Source: Geodermatophilus sp. DSM 45219 (GTDB lineage: Bacteria > Actinomycetota > Actinomycetes > Mycobacteriales > Geodermatophilaceae). From it: a DNA stretch of 64,000 bases. Both the position numbers and the translations under genes were made by a program. Below the pieces are notes generated by a model. It saw nothing but the letters and a program-made list of their open reading frames with translations, had not been told where the DNA came from and ran no database searches. How positions within the stretch are numbered: position 1 is the stretch's first letter; each line of letters opens with the position of its first letter. Below are positions 8,901-18,168 of the stretch, piece after piece. Where the stretch lies: NCBI RefSeq assembly GCF_900104025.1, contig NZ_FNIQ01000001.1, positions 1-64,000 on the forward strand. Direction: 5' to 3'.

Positions 8901-10742
8901 TCAGCGGACGGCGGCGACCGGCCGGCCGGCCCGGGCGGTGAGCCAGCCGGTGAGTTCCCCGACCGGCATCGGCCGGGCCAGGTGGAACCCCTGCGCGAAG
9001 GTGCAGCCGAGCTCGGCGGCCAGGCTGAGCTGCTCGGCGGTCTCCACCCCGGCGGCGAGCGTGCGCACGCCGCAGGCCCCGGCCAGCGCCACGACCGCGG
9101 CGATCGCCGCGGCCGCCTGGCTGCGCCGCCCCTGCGGGTAGGCCACCAGGCTGCGGTCGATCTTGAGCAGGCCGGTGGGCATGGCGACAAGCTGGCCCAG
9201 CGAGGAGAACCCGCCGCCGAAGTCGTCGATGGAGACCTCGACCCCGGACCGGCGCAGCTCGGCGAACTGCGCCGCGGCCCGCTCGACGTCCTCGACCACC
9301 GACCGCTCGGCCAGCTCGACGACCAGCTGCTCGGGCGGCAACCCGGCCCCCGTCAGCGCCTCGTGGACGTCGGCCACCAGCGTGCCGGTGGTGACGTCGC
9401 CGGCGCTGATGTTGACCGAGGTCACCAGGTGCAGACCGGCCTCGGCCCAGGCCGCCGTCTGCCGGGTGGCCGTGTGCAGCACCCAGCGGGCGATCGGCGC
9501 CATCAGGTCGTGCTGGGCGGCGGTGGGCAGGAAGTCGGCCGGGGCGAGCAGTCCGCGGCGGGGGTGCTGCCAGCGGACGAGTGCCTCGACGCCGGTGCAG
9601 TGGCCCGAGGGCAGGTGCAGCACCGGCTGGTAGTGCAGCACCAGCTGGCCGTCCTCCACCGCGTCGCGCAGCTCGGCGGCGACGGTGGCCTTGTGCTGGA
9701 CGGCGGCGCGCAGGTCGGCGGTGAACAGCCGGACCCGGTTGCGGCCGGCCGCCTTCGCCGCGTACATCGCCAGGTCGGCGTCGCGGACCAGGTCGGTGGA
9801 GCGCACCCGCGTGGGCCTGGACTCCGCGGCCGTGGCGATCCCGATGCTGACGCCCAGCCGCACCATCCGCCCGCCCAGGTCGAAGGGCCGGTCGATGCTG
9901 GCCCGGCAGCGGTCGGCGAGTGCCTCCGCGCCGGTGGTGTCGCAGTCGCGGCACAGCACGACGAACTCGTCCCCGCCGAGCCGGCCGACGGTGTCGCTGG
10001 ACCGGGTGGAGCCGGTCAGCCGCGCGGCGATCTGCCGCAGCAGGTCGTCACCGGCGTCGTGGCCGAGGGAGTCGTTGACGTCCTTGAAGCCGTCGACGTC
10101 GAGGAAGAGCACCGAGACCGGGCCGCGGTCGGGCTGCTGCAGCTCGGCGTCGATCAGCTCGTGCAGGTGCGCGCGGTTGGGCAGCTCGGTGAGGGTGTCG
10201 TGCCGGGCCCGCCAGTCCGAGGCGCGCTCGGCGGCGACCCGGGAGGTGACGTCGGTGTGGGTGACCACCACCTGCCCGGCCTGGTCGACACGGGAGGCCT
10301 GCAGGTGGATCCAGTGCGTGCCGTTCGGCAGCTCCAGGGCGTAGTCGGCCTGCACCGACGGGCGCTCACCGCGGGAGAGCGCCCGCAGCTCGTCGATGAG
10401 GGTGGAGCTGCTGTCGTTGCCGTAGAGCCGGCGGGCCATCGCGAAGTAGTCGCCGTCCACCCCGATCCGGACCCGGTCGTCGCCGAGGACGTCGGCGGCC
10501 TTGTCCCACGCGGTGTTGGCCAGCAGCACGGTGCCGTCGGCGTCGATCAGCAGGGTGGGCGAGGGCAGCGCGTCGAGCACCGCCTCCACGACGACGGCGG
10601 ACCGGTCGGGCCGGTCGACCCGCCGGCGGACGTCGATCGGCAGGTCGGACTCGCCCTGTCGTCGTCCCACGTGCACTCCTGCCCGGCTCCGGCGGCCCTC
10701 GTCGGTCTCGGTGGGCACGGCGCCCACGGCGGTTCGGCTCAC
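8901..10742 (-). CDS. PAS-GGDEF-EAL cyclic-di-GMP signalling protein
   Basis: A 613-residue protein. A PAS-like sensor region (about residues 50-175: LPSPTLLIDADGTVLLANTAW) precedes a GGDEF domain with the intact active loop RLGGDEFVVL and an EAL domain with GVEALVRW plus metal-binding segments (NISAGD, DDFGGGFSSL). Both catalytic motifs look intact, so it could make and break c-di-GMP; in many such hybrids one activity dominates. There are no transmembrane segments. Start GTG 10742 overlaps the cutA stop (GTGA), suggesting translational coupling. Confidence 0.88.
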   Translation of the reverse strand: MSRTAVGAVPTETDEGRRSRAGVHVGRRQGESDLPIDVRRRVDRPDRSAVVVEAVLDALPSPTLLIDADGTVLLANTAWDKAADVLGDDRVRIGVDGDYFAMARRLYGNDSSSTLIDELRALSRGERPSVQADYALELPNGTHWIHLQASRVDQAGQVVVTHTDVTSRVAAERASDWRARHDTLTELPNRAHLHELIDAELQQPDRGPVSVLFLDVDGFKDVNDSLGHDAGDDLLRQIAARLTGSTRSSDTVGRLGGDEFVVLCRDCDTTGAEALADRCRASIDRPFDLGGRMVRLGVSIGIATAAESRPTRVRSTDLVRDADLAMYAAKAAGRNRVRLFTADLRAAVQHKATVAAELRDAVEDGQLVLHYQPVLHLPSGHCTGVEALVRWQHPRRGLLAPADFLPTAAQHDLMAPIARWVLHTATRQTAAWAEAGLHLVTSVNISAGDVTTGTLVADVHEALTGAGLPPEQLVVELAERSVVEDVERAAAQFAELRRSGVEVSIDDFGGGFSSLGQLVAMPTGLLKIDRSLVAYPQGRRSQAAAAIAAVVALAGACGVRTLAAGVETAEQLSLAAELGCTFAQGFHLARPMPVGELTGWLTARAGRPVAAVR

Positions 10743-11107
10743 GGCCGCGTTCCTCCCTCCCGGCTCCCCGGTTCCCGCGTCTCCCGGACGACCCAGTCCA
10801 GGTAGCCGGGGTGGCCCCCGAGCACCGGCAGGGCGATCACGCACGGGACCTCGTACGGGTGCAGCTCGGCGGTCCGCGCCACGACCTCCGGCACCAGCGA
10901 CCGGCGGGTGTGCAGCGCGACGCGGGCCTCGGGTTCGTCGTGCACGGCGCCCTCCCAGCGGTAGACCGACCGGATCGCAGCGAGCTGGTGCCCGCAGGCC
11001 ACCAGTCTCTCCTCCACCAGTGTCCGTGTGTACCCGCTCAGCCACTCGGCGTCACCTCCGGTGACGACGATCTCGCACACGTCCTCGGCCACCGGGCCAT
11101 CCTGCAA
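10739..11107 (-). CDS. cutA: Divalent-ion tolerance protein CutA family
   Basis: A 122-residue protein with CutA1 features: an early ERLVACGHQL helix, SVYRWEGAVHDEPEARVALHT, and HPYEVPCVIALPV with the final YLDWV. CutA1 forms small trimers; its role in metal tolerance is poorly understood. The tail is slightly longer than usual because the gene reads into the start of the downstream GGDEF-EAL gene. Confidence 0.88.
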   Translation of the reverse strand: MQDGPVAEDVCEIVVTGGDAEWLSGYTRTLVEERLVACGHQLAAIRSVYRWEGAVHDEPEARVALHTRRSLVPEVVARTAELHPYEVPCVIALPVLGGHPGYLDWVVRETREPGSREGGTRP

Positions 11108-11143
11108 GGGTGGGGTGACAGCCGCGCGGGGTAGGGCGGGGGC

Positions 11144-11380
11144 ATGGACGAGGAGATGAGCATCACCATCGACAGCGAGGACTACGTGCTCCGCCCCGAG
11201 GGCGACAGCCTGAGGCTGGGCCGCCGGATGGGCGGCGACACGGCCTGGCTCGACGACGTCGAGCTGGCCAGCCTGCCCGCGGACGCCCGCATCGCCCTCG
11301 ACCGCGGGAACACGTCCGACGCGGCGCTCCTGCTCGCCCTCCGCGGCGTGGTGGCCGCGGAGGTGCGGCGCGGCGGCTGA
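11144..11380 (+). CDS. Hypothetical protein, 78 residues
   Basis: A short acidic protein (MDEEMSITIDSEDYVLRPEG...) divergent from cutA by 36 bp. Codon use matches the chromosome. No recognised domain, signal peptide or membrane helix is visible. The N-terminal beta-rich segment followed by a helix (SDAALLLALRGVVAAEVRR) is compatible with a small folded cytoplasmic protein. Confidence 0.55.
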   Translation: MDEEMSITIDSEDYVLRPEGDSLRLGRRMGGDTAWLDDVELASLPADARIALDRGNTSDAALLLALRGVVAAEVRRGG

Positions 11381-11414
11381 GCGGACCGGGAGGGGGCGTG
11401 CCTACGGTGCGGGC

Positions 11415-12419
11415 GTGCCCCCTCCCGACCGGCTGCCGGCCGACCTGGTCCTCGAGGGCGGTGGGGTCAAGGGCGTCGCCCTGGTCGGCGCCGCCGCCGA
11501 GCTGCTGGGGCGCTACCGCGTCGAGCGGGTCGCCGGCTCCTCGGCCGGCGCGCTGCTGGCCGCGTTCCTGGCCACCGGGCTGGACGCCGCCGGCGTGCTC
11601 GAGCGGGCCGCGCGGCTGGAGTACGACCGCGTGCCCGACGCGTGGGCGCCGGTGCCGGTGGTCGCCCCGGCGATCGGGCTGCTCACCCGGTCCGGGCTGC
11701 ACCCCGGGCGCTACGTCACCGAGTGGGTGCGCCGCGAGCTGGCCGACCTGGGCGTGCACACCTTCGGCGACCTCCGCCGCGACGACCCGGGCGACGACCC
11801 GGCCCTGGCGCCGTCCCAGCGCTACCGCCTCGTGGTGACGGCGACCGACGTCACCCGTGGCCGGCTGCTCCGGCTGCCGTGGGACTACCACGAGTACGGC
11901 CTGGACCCCGACAGGCAGCCGGTCGCCGACGCCGTCCGGGCGTCGCTGGCCATCCCGTACTTCTTCGCCCCGCGGACGCTGCGCGACGCGCGCACCGGCC
12001 GCCGCTCGACCCTGGTGGACGGCGGGGTGCTGTCCAACTTCCCGGTGGAGACCTTCGACCGCACCGACTCCGCCACGCCGCGCTGGCCGACGTTCGGCAT
12101 CGGCGTCGGGGACACCCTCTCGGACGAGGACGTGACGATCTTCCCGGGCCGCGCGCTCCTGCCGCCGCCGCTGCGGCTGCTCGACTCGCTGGTGGCCACC
12201 ACGATCACCGCGCGGGACCGGGCCTACCTCGCCCGGCCCTGCGTGCGGCGGCGGGCGTTCTCGATCGACACGAGCGGCACGGGCCTCACCGAGTTCGACG
12301 TCGGGGAGGCCGAGCGGGCCCGTCTGGTGGCCTCGGGCGCCGCGGCCGCCCGCGGGTTCCTCGCCGGCTGGAGCTGGCCGGACTACCTCCGCGAGTGCCG
12401 CGGCGCGCCTCCGGGCTGA
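11415..12419 (+). CDS. Patatin-like phospholipase
   Basis: A 334-residue patatin-family lipase. The oxyanion-hole motif is GGGVKGVAL (residues about 15-23), the nucleophile elbow GSSAG (about 42-46), and the catalytic aspartate lies in DGG (VDGGVLSNFP). It uses a Ser-Asp dyad to hydrolyse acyl esters of lipids. No signal peptide is visible, so it probably acts on the inner side of the membrane. The GTG start at 11,415 follows the previous gene by 34 bp. Confidence 0.87.
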   Translation: MPPPDRLPADLVLEGGGVKGVALVGAAAELLGRYRVERVAGSSAGALLAAFLATGLDAAGVLERAARLEYDRVPDAWAPVPVVAPAIGLLTRSGLHPGRYVTEWVRRELADLGVHTFGDLRRDDPGDDPALAPSQRYRLVVTATDVTRGRLLRLPWDYHEYGLDPDRQPVADAVRASLAIPYFFAPRTLRDARTGRRSTLVDGGVLSNFPVETFDRTDSATPRWPTFGIGVGDTLSDEDVTIFPGRALLPPPLRLLDSLVATTITARDRAYLARPCVRRRAFSIDTSGTGLTEFDVGEAERARLVASGAAAARGFLAGWSWPDYLRECRGAPPG

Positions 12420-12456
12420 CCGGGCGACGGTGCCCGGAGCGGACGTCGGCCGCCCG

Positions 12457-13488
12457 TCAGCCCTCGGTGGCGAGGTCCTGCGCCGCCTCCGGCCACCACT
12501 CGCCGGCCGGCGGGCCCCCGCGGCAGGTGCCGTCGGAGTCCCCCGGCTGCTTGATCCACAGCAGCGCGTCGACCCGCGGCAGGTCGGTCGAGGTCGTGGG
12601 CGGCTCGCCCAGCTCCCGGCCCGGCGGATTGCACCAGCGCTCCTCGTCCGGGCCGCCCTCCGGCAGCGGCCCGGCGCCGTTGCGGCTGGTGTCGATCACG
12701 ACGTGGGCGGTCTCCTCCTCCGGCGGCGCCCCCTCCTCCAGCTCCCGCGACAGGGCCAGCCCGTACTCGGCGGTCTCGTCGGTCGGCTCGAAGTTGGCGA
12801 CGTTCAGGGAGAAGCCCTCGGCCCGGTCGACGCCGCTGGCCCGCAGCGCGTCGGCCAGCACCGGCAGGTCCTCCACCCAGCTGACGTTGCCGGCGTCCAG
12901 GTACACGGAGGTCTCCGGCTGCCGGTCGAGGATGTCCACCGCCTGCGACAGCAGCTGGAAGCGCGCCGCGCGGTCGACGCCCTCGCAGCCCACGACGGCC
13001 TGCGGGACGGCGTCGGGCTCCAGGACCACGACGGCCGGACGGTCCCCGAGCGCGGCCGCGAAGCTGCCGATCCAGGCCAGGTAGGCCTCGACGTCGGCGG
13101 CCCCGCCGCTGGAGTAGGAGCCGCAGTCGCGGTTCGGCACGTTGTAGGCCACCAGCACCGGCAGCTCCCCGGCGGCCGCGGCGGCCTCGGAGATCTCCAG
13201 CACCTGGTCGTAGGGGTTCTCGGGGGTGGCCAGCCAGGTGGCGGTCGGCTGCTCGGCCAGCGGCTCGAGCGTCTCGGCGTCCTCGGTCCGCCCCTCGGCG
13301 AGGGCCTGCTCCACCGCGACCGGGCCGCGCCCCTCCGGGTTCAGCCACAGCTCCCCGGAGAGCCGGCCCGGCTCCTCCGCGACCGGGTCGGGGCCCGGTG
13401 CCGGCGCGGCGCCGCCGCAGGCGACCACGGTGCCGGCCGTGACGGCCAGCACCGCGGCCCGCACCGACCGGGTCGGTCGGGCCCTCAC
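12457..13488 (-). CDS. Glycoside hydrolase family 6 lipoprotein (CslZ-like)
   Basis: A 343-residue protein starting at GTG 13,488, overlapping the glxA-like stop (GTGA). The N-terminus is a lipoprotein signal ending in VVAC. The body has GH6 marks: YNVPNRDCGSYSSGG, VVLEPDAVPQ with the likely acid/base Asp, and the late WCNPPGRELG and WIKQPGDSDG motifs. GH6 enzymes cut beta-1,4-glucans with inversion. In streptomycetes a GH6 protein (CslZ) is encoded directly after cslA-glxA; the same order here suggests it trims the glucan made by that machinery. Confidence 0.88.
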   Translation of the reverse strand: MRARPTRSVRAAVLAVTAGTVVACGGAAPAPGPDPVAEEPGRLSGELWLNPEGRGPVAVEQALAEGRTEDAETLEPLAEQPTATWLATPENPYDQVLEISEAAAAAGELPVLVAYNVPNRDCGSYSSGGAADVEAYLAWIGSFAAALGDRPAVVVLEPDAVPQAVVGCEGVDRAARFQLLSQAVDILDRQPETSVYLDAGNVSWVEDLPVLADALRASGVDRAEGFSLNVANFEPTDETAEYGLALSRELEEGAPPEEETAHVVIDTSRNGAGPLPEGGPDEERWCNPPGRELGEPPTTSTDLPRVDALLWIKQPGDSDGTCRGGPPAGEWWPEAAQDLATEG

Positions 13489-15413
13489 TGGACGTGGACC
13501 CAGCGGGCCGGGGAGGGGACGCCGTCGTCGTCGAGCACGACCAACATGTACCAGCCGGACGGCGTCAGGCCCTCCTGCTCGGGGACGCCCAGCTCGTAGG
13601 TCCCCGTGCCAGTGGGCCGGACGTCGAGGGCGACCGAGCGCTGCTCGGGGTCGGTCTGGTGGGTCACGGCGCTGGGCCGCAGGAGCCGGGCCGAGGCGAC
13701 GTCGGCGCCCTCGGTGGCGATCGTGACGGTGCTCCCCCGGGTGATCTCCTCGGGCGCCTCGGTCACCTCCGGCCGGTCGCCGGCGAACAGGTACGGCGGC
13801 GAGTAGACCTCGATGCGGGTGTCGAACCGGCCGGGCATCGTGTTCTCCGCGTCGGAGAACAGCGGGTCCGAGCCCATGGTCATGACCCGCCCGTCGGGCA
13901 GCAGCAGCGCGGTGGCGTGGTAGTTGCGGCCCACCTCGTTGGGCGCCGCGTCGTGCAGGTGGCCGCTGTGCGGGTCGTACATCGTGGTCAGGTGCAGGTC
14001 GCTCTGCGAGTTGCCGCGGTAGCCCACCGAACCGCCGGTGAGCAGGGTGCGGTCGTCGGGCAGCGTGACGGCGTTGACGTACCGCGCCGGGCTGGGGTAG
14101 TCCTGCGCGGCCGGGGCGTACCGGGGCTCGGGCCGGCTGAGGTCGACCACGTCGAAGCGCGCCGTGGACTCCTCGCTGTCGCCGACCCCGCCGCCGCCGA
14201 CGATCGCCACCCGCTGGTCCTGCGCGGGGGCGAGCAGGAACGAGCTGCTGGTCTCGTTGAAGCCCGGGTCGCGGAGACCGCCGACGTCGGTCCAGCTGTT
14301 GTCGTCGAGGTCCCAGATGCCGGGCTGACGGCCCTCCTCGGCCGGGCCGTAGCCGGTGTTGGAGCCGCTGTAGAACAGCCGGTTCCCCTCCGCCAGGCGG
14401 AACAGGGCGGGGTAGGTCGGGAAGTAGCGCTCCAGCTCGGGCCGGTCCTCCCAGGAGCGGGTGGCCGGGTCGTAGACCTCGTTGTCGCCGTCGACGACCT
14501 GGCCGTGCTCGTCGAGGCCCGAGACGGCGAGCACGCCGCCGTCCTCCGTGCCGACGAGCGTCGGGTACCAGCGCGACTCGGTCAGCCGGTCGGTCTCCCG
14601 GTAGGTCTCGGTGGCGACGTCGAACTCGTAGGAGGCGTCGAGCCCGCGGTAGTTCTGCTTGTCCAGGGTGATGGTGTCGCCGACGCCGTAGAGGGTGGCG
14701 CGCTCGTCGGCGTCCAGGCCCTCGACCTGGAACTGCTGGCCGCCCGTGACGACGTGCCCCTCGCCCTCCTCCTCGGCCTCGATCCACACCTCCTGCTGGC
14801 CGGCCATGTGCGTGCCGTCGGTCATCGTGTGCGCCGGCGGCACCGTGACCTCCTCCGCCGCCACGTAGGTGTTGCCGCGCGCGGTGAACCGGGTGCCCGC
14901 GGGCAGGGTCACCGGCCCGTCGAGGCGCTCGTTCTTCACGGTGAGGACGCCGGCGGCCCTCGTGACGTCGTCGGCGAGCACCTCGTACTCGCGCGTGCCG
15001 CCGGCGACCAGCAGGTTGCCGTTGGGCAGGTAGGCGTGCCCGGCGCAGAAGAGGTCCTCCGGTGTCGGCACCTCCTTGGTCTCCCCGGTCCCGGGGTCCC
15101 AGACGACCGTGCGGAAGCTGCCGGCCTCGAAGTCCTGCGCGTCGTTCCCCGAGCCGGCGATGAGCAGGACCTTGCCGGTGTACAGGAGCGCGGCGTGGAC
15201 GGCCTGGGCCCGGTACTCCTCGGGCAGCTCGATGGTCTCCCAGGAGCCGTACCGCGCCTTGTAGTCGTCCCGGCTGCGCTGGAAGTCGGTGTAGGCCTCC
15301 TGGGCCACCGCGGTGACGACCGGGCCGTTGGCCGCGACCAGCCCGGCCACCGTGGCGGTGACGAGGGCGGCGTTGCGCAGCCGGCGGCCGGGCCGCGGCT
15401 TGGGGCGGATCAT
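13485..15413 (-). CDS. glxA: GlxA-type copper radical oxidase (galactose-oxidase-like)
   Basis: A 642-residue secreted or membrane-anchored protein, close to the ~645 residues of Streptomyces GlxA. It has an N-terminal hydrophobic segment (about 15-38), a Kelch-type propeller and a C-terminal DUF1929 domain. The cofactor residues can be placed: cysteine in LFCAGH (about 123), tyrosine in ESRWYPT, Tyr-His in RNYHATALLLPDG, and the final histidine in AVTHQTDP. These form the Cys-Tyr radical copper site. In Streptomyces GlxA acts with CslA in making a glycan at growing tips. Its start overlaps the cslA stop. Confidence 0.9.
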   Translation of the reverse strand: MIRPKPRPGRRLRNAALVTATVAGLVAANGPVVTAVAQEAYTDFQRSRDDYKARYGSWETIELPEEYRAQAVHAALLYTGKVLLIAGSGNDAQDFEAGSFRTVVWDPGTGETKEVPTPEDLFCAGHAYLPNGNLLVAGGTREYEVLADDVTRAAGVLTVKNERLDGPVTLPAGTRFTARGNTYVAAEEVTVPPAHTMTDGTHMAGQQEVWIEAEEEGEGHVVTGGQQFQVEGLDADERATLYGVGDTITLDKQNYRGLDASYEFDVATETYRETDRLTESRWYPTLVGTEDGGVLAVSGLDEHGQVVDGDNEVYDPATRSWEDRPELERYFPTYPALFRLAEGNRLFYSGSNTGYGPAEEGRQPGIWDLDDNSWTDVGGLRDPGFNETSSSFLLAPAQDQRVAIVGGGGVGDSEESTARFDVVDLSRPEPRYAPAAQDYPSPARYVNAVTLPDDRTLLTGGSVGYRGNSQSDLHLTTMYDPHSGHLHDAAPNEVGRNYHATALLLPDGRVMTMGSDPLFSDAENTMPGRFDTRIEVYSPPYLFAGDRPEVTEAPEEITRGSTVTIATEGADVASARLLRPSAVTHQTDPEQRSVALDVRPTGTGTYELGVPEQEGLTPSGWYMLVVLDDDGVPSPARWVHVQ

Positions 15414-17197
15414 CGGGAGCTCTCCTGGGGGACGGGGACGTCGACGACGCGGTTGCCGGCGAACGTGACGGCCGGCGTGCGGGGAGCGGCCGCCCGGACG
15501 ACGGCCGGGGACGGCGCCGGCTGCGGCGCGGGGACCTGCCGGCGGGCCGACCCGGCGGCCCAGATCGCCACCGGCAGCAGGCACATGACGAGGCTCAGCA
15601 CCGCCCAGACGCGGATCGCCGGGTGGGTGTGGCCCAGCAGCTGCGAGGCCGCCAGTGCCCCCAGCAGGACGGCGGCCCAGACCAGGTGCCGGGTGAAGGA
15701 GGACGGCCGGTCACCGGCGACCGCGCCCTTGCGGGTGACGGCGAACCCGGTGTTGCGGTTGCGGACCGCGGCCCACAGCGCGCTGACGTACAGCGGCGTC
15801 GACATCACCGAGATCGCCATCCCGCTGATGCCCGAGGAGCCCTCCTCCTCGTGCGGGCTGACGTTGTGCCGGCGGTTCCAGAAGTAGACGGCGACCTGCA
15901 GCACCGCCGCGTTCACGTAGAGCATCAGCCAGAGCTGGGCGGGGACCAGCAGGCCGGCGACGCCGGTCAGCAGGTAGGCGACCAGGTTGGTGACGCCCAG
16001 GACCCAGCTGATCGCGGTCGCCGGGTAGTAGGACATGAGCAGCGCGTAGTGCAGCCGCCGCGCGAACGACAGCTTCGGCGCCAGCCGCCAGAACCTGCGC
16101 AGCACGACCTCGTCGGTGCCCCGGGCCCACCGGCCCTGCTGGGTGAAGTAGTCCCGCCAGGTGCTCGGCCCCTCGCCGACCGCCAGGACGTCGGGGGTGT
16201 AGACCGACTTCCACGCCGCGCCGGTCTCCGGGTTGCGGCTGGCGTGCCAGACGATGCTGGTCGCGGCGTCCTCGGTGATCGAGTCCTGCAGCCCGCCGAT
16301 GGCCCGCAGCGCCGACATCCGGACGGCGTTGTTGGTGCCGACGAACATCGCGGTCGTGAACCGGTTCGCCGCGCGCTGCAGGACGCTGTGGAACAGGTAC
16401 TGCTGCGACTCGGCGGCGCGGGTGACGAAGTTGTCGTAGTTGCCGTACACCTGCGGACCCACCACGAAGGCGACGTCCGGGTCGTGGAAGTAGCCCATGA
16501 GCCGCTCGGCCATGTTGGGCAGCGGCACGTGGTCGGTGTCCACCGACACCCAGAAGTCGTAGCCGTCGCCGTGGGCGTCGAGCCAGGCGTTGTAGTTGCC
16601 GTGCTTGGTCCTCGCCTTGTGCCGACCCGTGGGCCGGTTCCACTCCGGGACGCCGTGCCGGCTGAAGTGCCGGACGCCGAGCTCGGTGCACAGCGCGCGC
16701 ATCGCCGGGTCGTCGCCCTCGTCGAGCAGCCAGACGTGGAGCGTGCCCTCGTACCGGACGGCGACGGCGGCCTCGAGCGTCCGGCGCACCAGCTCGATGG
16801 GCTCCTTGCCCGGGACGACGGTGGTGACGAACGCGAGGCGCTGACCGGTGAGCGGGGTCAGCGGGACGGGGTCGCGGGCGTTCAGCGTCGCCACCGCCAG
16901 GGTGAAGACGTTCACCAGGCGCAGGCCCTCGATGACCGCGATGCTGCCGATCAGCCCGATGGCCAGGAACGACTGCCAGTCGCCGGTGGACTCGGGGTGG
17001 TTGGCCGGCCGCAGCAGGAAGACGAGGAAGAGGACCTCGAACAGCAGGGCCGCCGTCACCAGCAGCCAGGCCCGGGCACGGGCCCCGCCGCGGGACACCG
17101 GCTGGAACCGGACGCGGGTGTCCCCGTCCGGCTCCTGCAGCGGGCCCGCGAGCTCGCTGAAGTCGGCGTAGGGGTAGGCGGGCCGGGCGTCAGCCAC
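15410..17197 (-). CDS. cslA: Cellulose synthase-like glycosyltransferase CslA
   Basis: A 595-residue GT2 polysaccharide synthase. Two N-terminal membrane helices (about 35-80) precede the cytoplasmic catalytic domain with the DxD-type SVDTDH, the acceptor aspartate in ITEDAATS, and the product-binding QQGRWARG. About five further helices follow. It would polymerise a beta-glucan and extrude it through the membrane. GTG 17,197 is chosen because it overlaps the end of a small upstream frame with a strong ribosome-binding site. The operon is leader, cslA, glxA, GH6. Confidence 0.9.
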   Translation of the reverse strand: MADARPAYPYADFSELAGPLQEPDGDTRVRFQPVSRGGARARAWLLVTAALLFEVLFLVFLLRPANHPESTGDWQSFLAIGLIGSIAVIEGLRLVNVFTLAVATLNARDPVPLTPLTGQRLAFVTTVVPGKEPIELVRRTLEAAVAVRYEGTLHVWLLDEGDDPAMRALCTELGVRHFSRHGVPEWNRPTGRHKARTKHGNYNAWLDAHGDGYDFWVSVDTDHVPLPNMAERLMGYFHDPDVAFVVGPQVYGNYDNFVTRAAESQQYLFHSVLQRAANRFTTAMFVGTNNAVRMSALRAIGGLQDSITEDAATSIVWHASRNPETGAAWKSVYTPDVLAVGEGPSTWRDYFTQQGRWARGTDEVVLRRFWRLAPKLSFARRLHYALLMSYYPATAISWVLGVTNLVAYLLTGVAGLLVPAQLWLMLYVNAAVLQVAVYFWNRRHNVSPHEEEGSSGISGMAISVMSTPLYVSALWAAVRNRNTGFAVTRKGAVAGDRPSSFTRHLVWAAVLLGALAASQLLGHTHPAIRVWAVLSLVMCLLPVAIWAAGSARRQVPAPQPAPSPAVVRAAAPRTPAVTFAGNRVVDVPVPQESSR

Positions 17198-17300
17198 GTC
17201 GGGACGTGACCGTGAGGCTGCCTCCTGCCCGGGAGGACGACGACAGGTCGGCGCGTGCGGGGTCGGCCACCGGACGGGGCGCGAGGGCGAGCGTGGACAT
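17190..17300 (-). CDS. 36-residue leader peptide upstream of cslA
   Basis: ATG 17,300 follows a perfect ribosome-binding site (GGAGGAG, 3-9 bases upstream). The frame encodes MSTLALAPRPVADP and so on, ending in SRRG. Its stop overlaps the GTG of cslA by 8 bp. cslA itself has no clear ribosome-binding site, so coupled translation from this leader is likely. The peptide is hydrophilic after its first residues and has no known family. Confidence 0.5.
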   Translation of the reverse strand: MSTLALAPRPVADPARADLSSSSRAGGSLTVTSRRG

Positions 17301-18168
17301 GGCTCCTCCGGTACTGCAGGGTGAACGGGGCGGACGCCGGGGAGAGCGCTGCCGCGTGGGCACGGGCCGTGCGGTGGGCACGGGTCGGTGCAGCCGGGCA
17401 TGCGGCAGCGGCGTGCCGGCGCTGCTCAGCGGCCGGACGCGGGGCGTACGGCGACGGGTGCGGGGCCTGCTCGAGGCCCCGGTCGGCTAACCGGTGCGGC
17501 GGCTTCCGCCGGGCGTGGGCGGACGGGCGCAGTGCGTCGGTTCCAAGACTCTCCTGTCAGGCCGGTGGTCGTGACAGGACGGCGGTCTCGCCACTCGTTC
17601 CCCGAACGGTCTGGCGACCGTGTCCTCCCCCGTACACCCTCGGGTGCCCGTGGGGACCGCTCGGATCCTCACGTCGTCCCTGGCACCGGGCCTTCCCCCG
17701 AGAGCCGGACCGACGCTAACCAGACCCGATCACGGAGTGCCACTCGGGGTCACGGATAGACCCGGACGGGTGACCCTGCCCGTCGGAGTGTGGTGACGAA
17801 GCGTCACAGTGCCCCAACGGAGCGACTTGGACTGACGAGTGTCGTAACACAGATCACACGATCGTGTACGACGAGCACTTGGCGTTCGTCGCGTAGTGCC
17901 GGAGCTGTGCAGGACCGGCCAGTGGGCGAGTTCGGCCGCCAGTACCCCGACGCTCACACTCTCGCGCTCTTCCTGATACCTCCGCGCTGCTGCAACGGCG
18001 CGGAAGTAGGTGGAACAGCGCGGCAGTGGGTCAGTCGAAGGGGTTGGTGGGCACCGGCCTGACCTGGAGCACGGTGAGGTTGCCGGGAAGCCCTCTCGGG
18101 CAACCCAGCCACGCCCGCGACCGCCGTCACCGCCAGGGCGGTGACCTCGACCGGCAGCCGTGGATGGG
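17301..18168. other. 868-bp region between the pilus operon end and the csl operon
   Basis: No convincing gene is seen. It should hold the csl operon promoter (minus strand) and the terminator of the pilus operon. It contains a perfect palindrome ACACGATCGTGT at 17,856-17,867 inside a less GC-rich stretch (17,750-17,900). Such symmetry is typical of regulator binding sites, but no specific regulator can be named. Confidence 0.5.
18126..18145. terminator. Stem-loop downstream of the pilus operon
   Basis: Perfect 8-bp arms GTCACCGC and GCGGTGAC enclose the loop CAGG, 24 bp beyond the stop of the last pilus gene on the minus strand. This is a plausible terminator, without a clear U-tract. Confidence 0.4.

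Noticed and set aside
12457-14787. A single 776-residue minus-strand protein
   Set aside because: Its first half is a shadow of the GlxA-type oxidase. GH6 homology and a lipoprotein signal begin at GTG 13,488, overlapping the oxidase stop.
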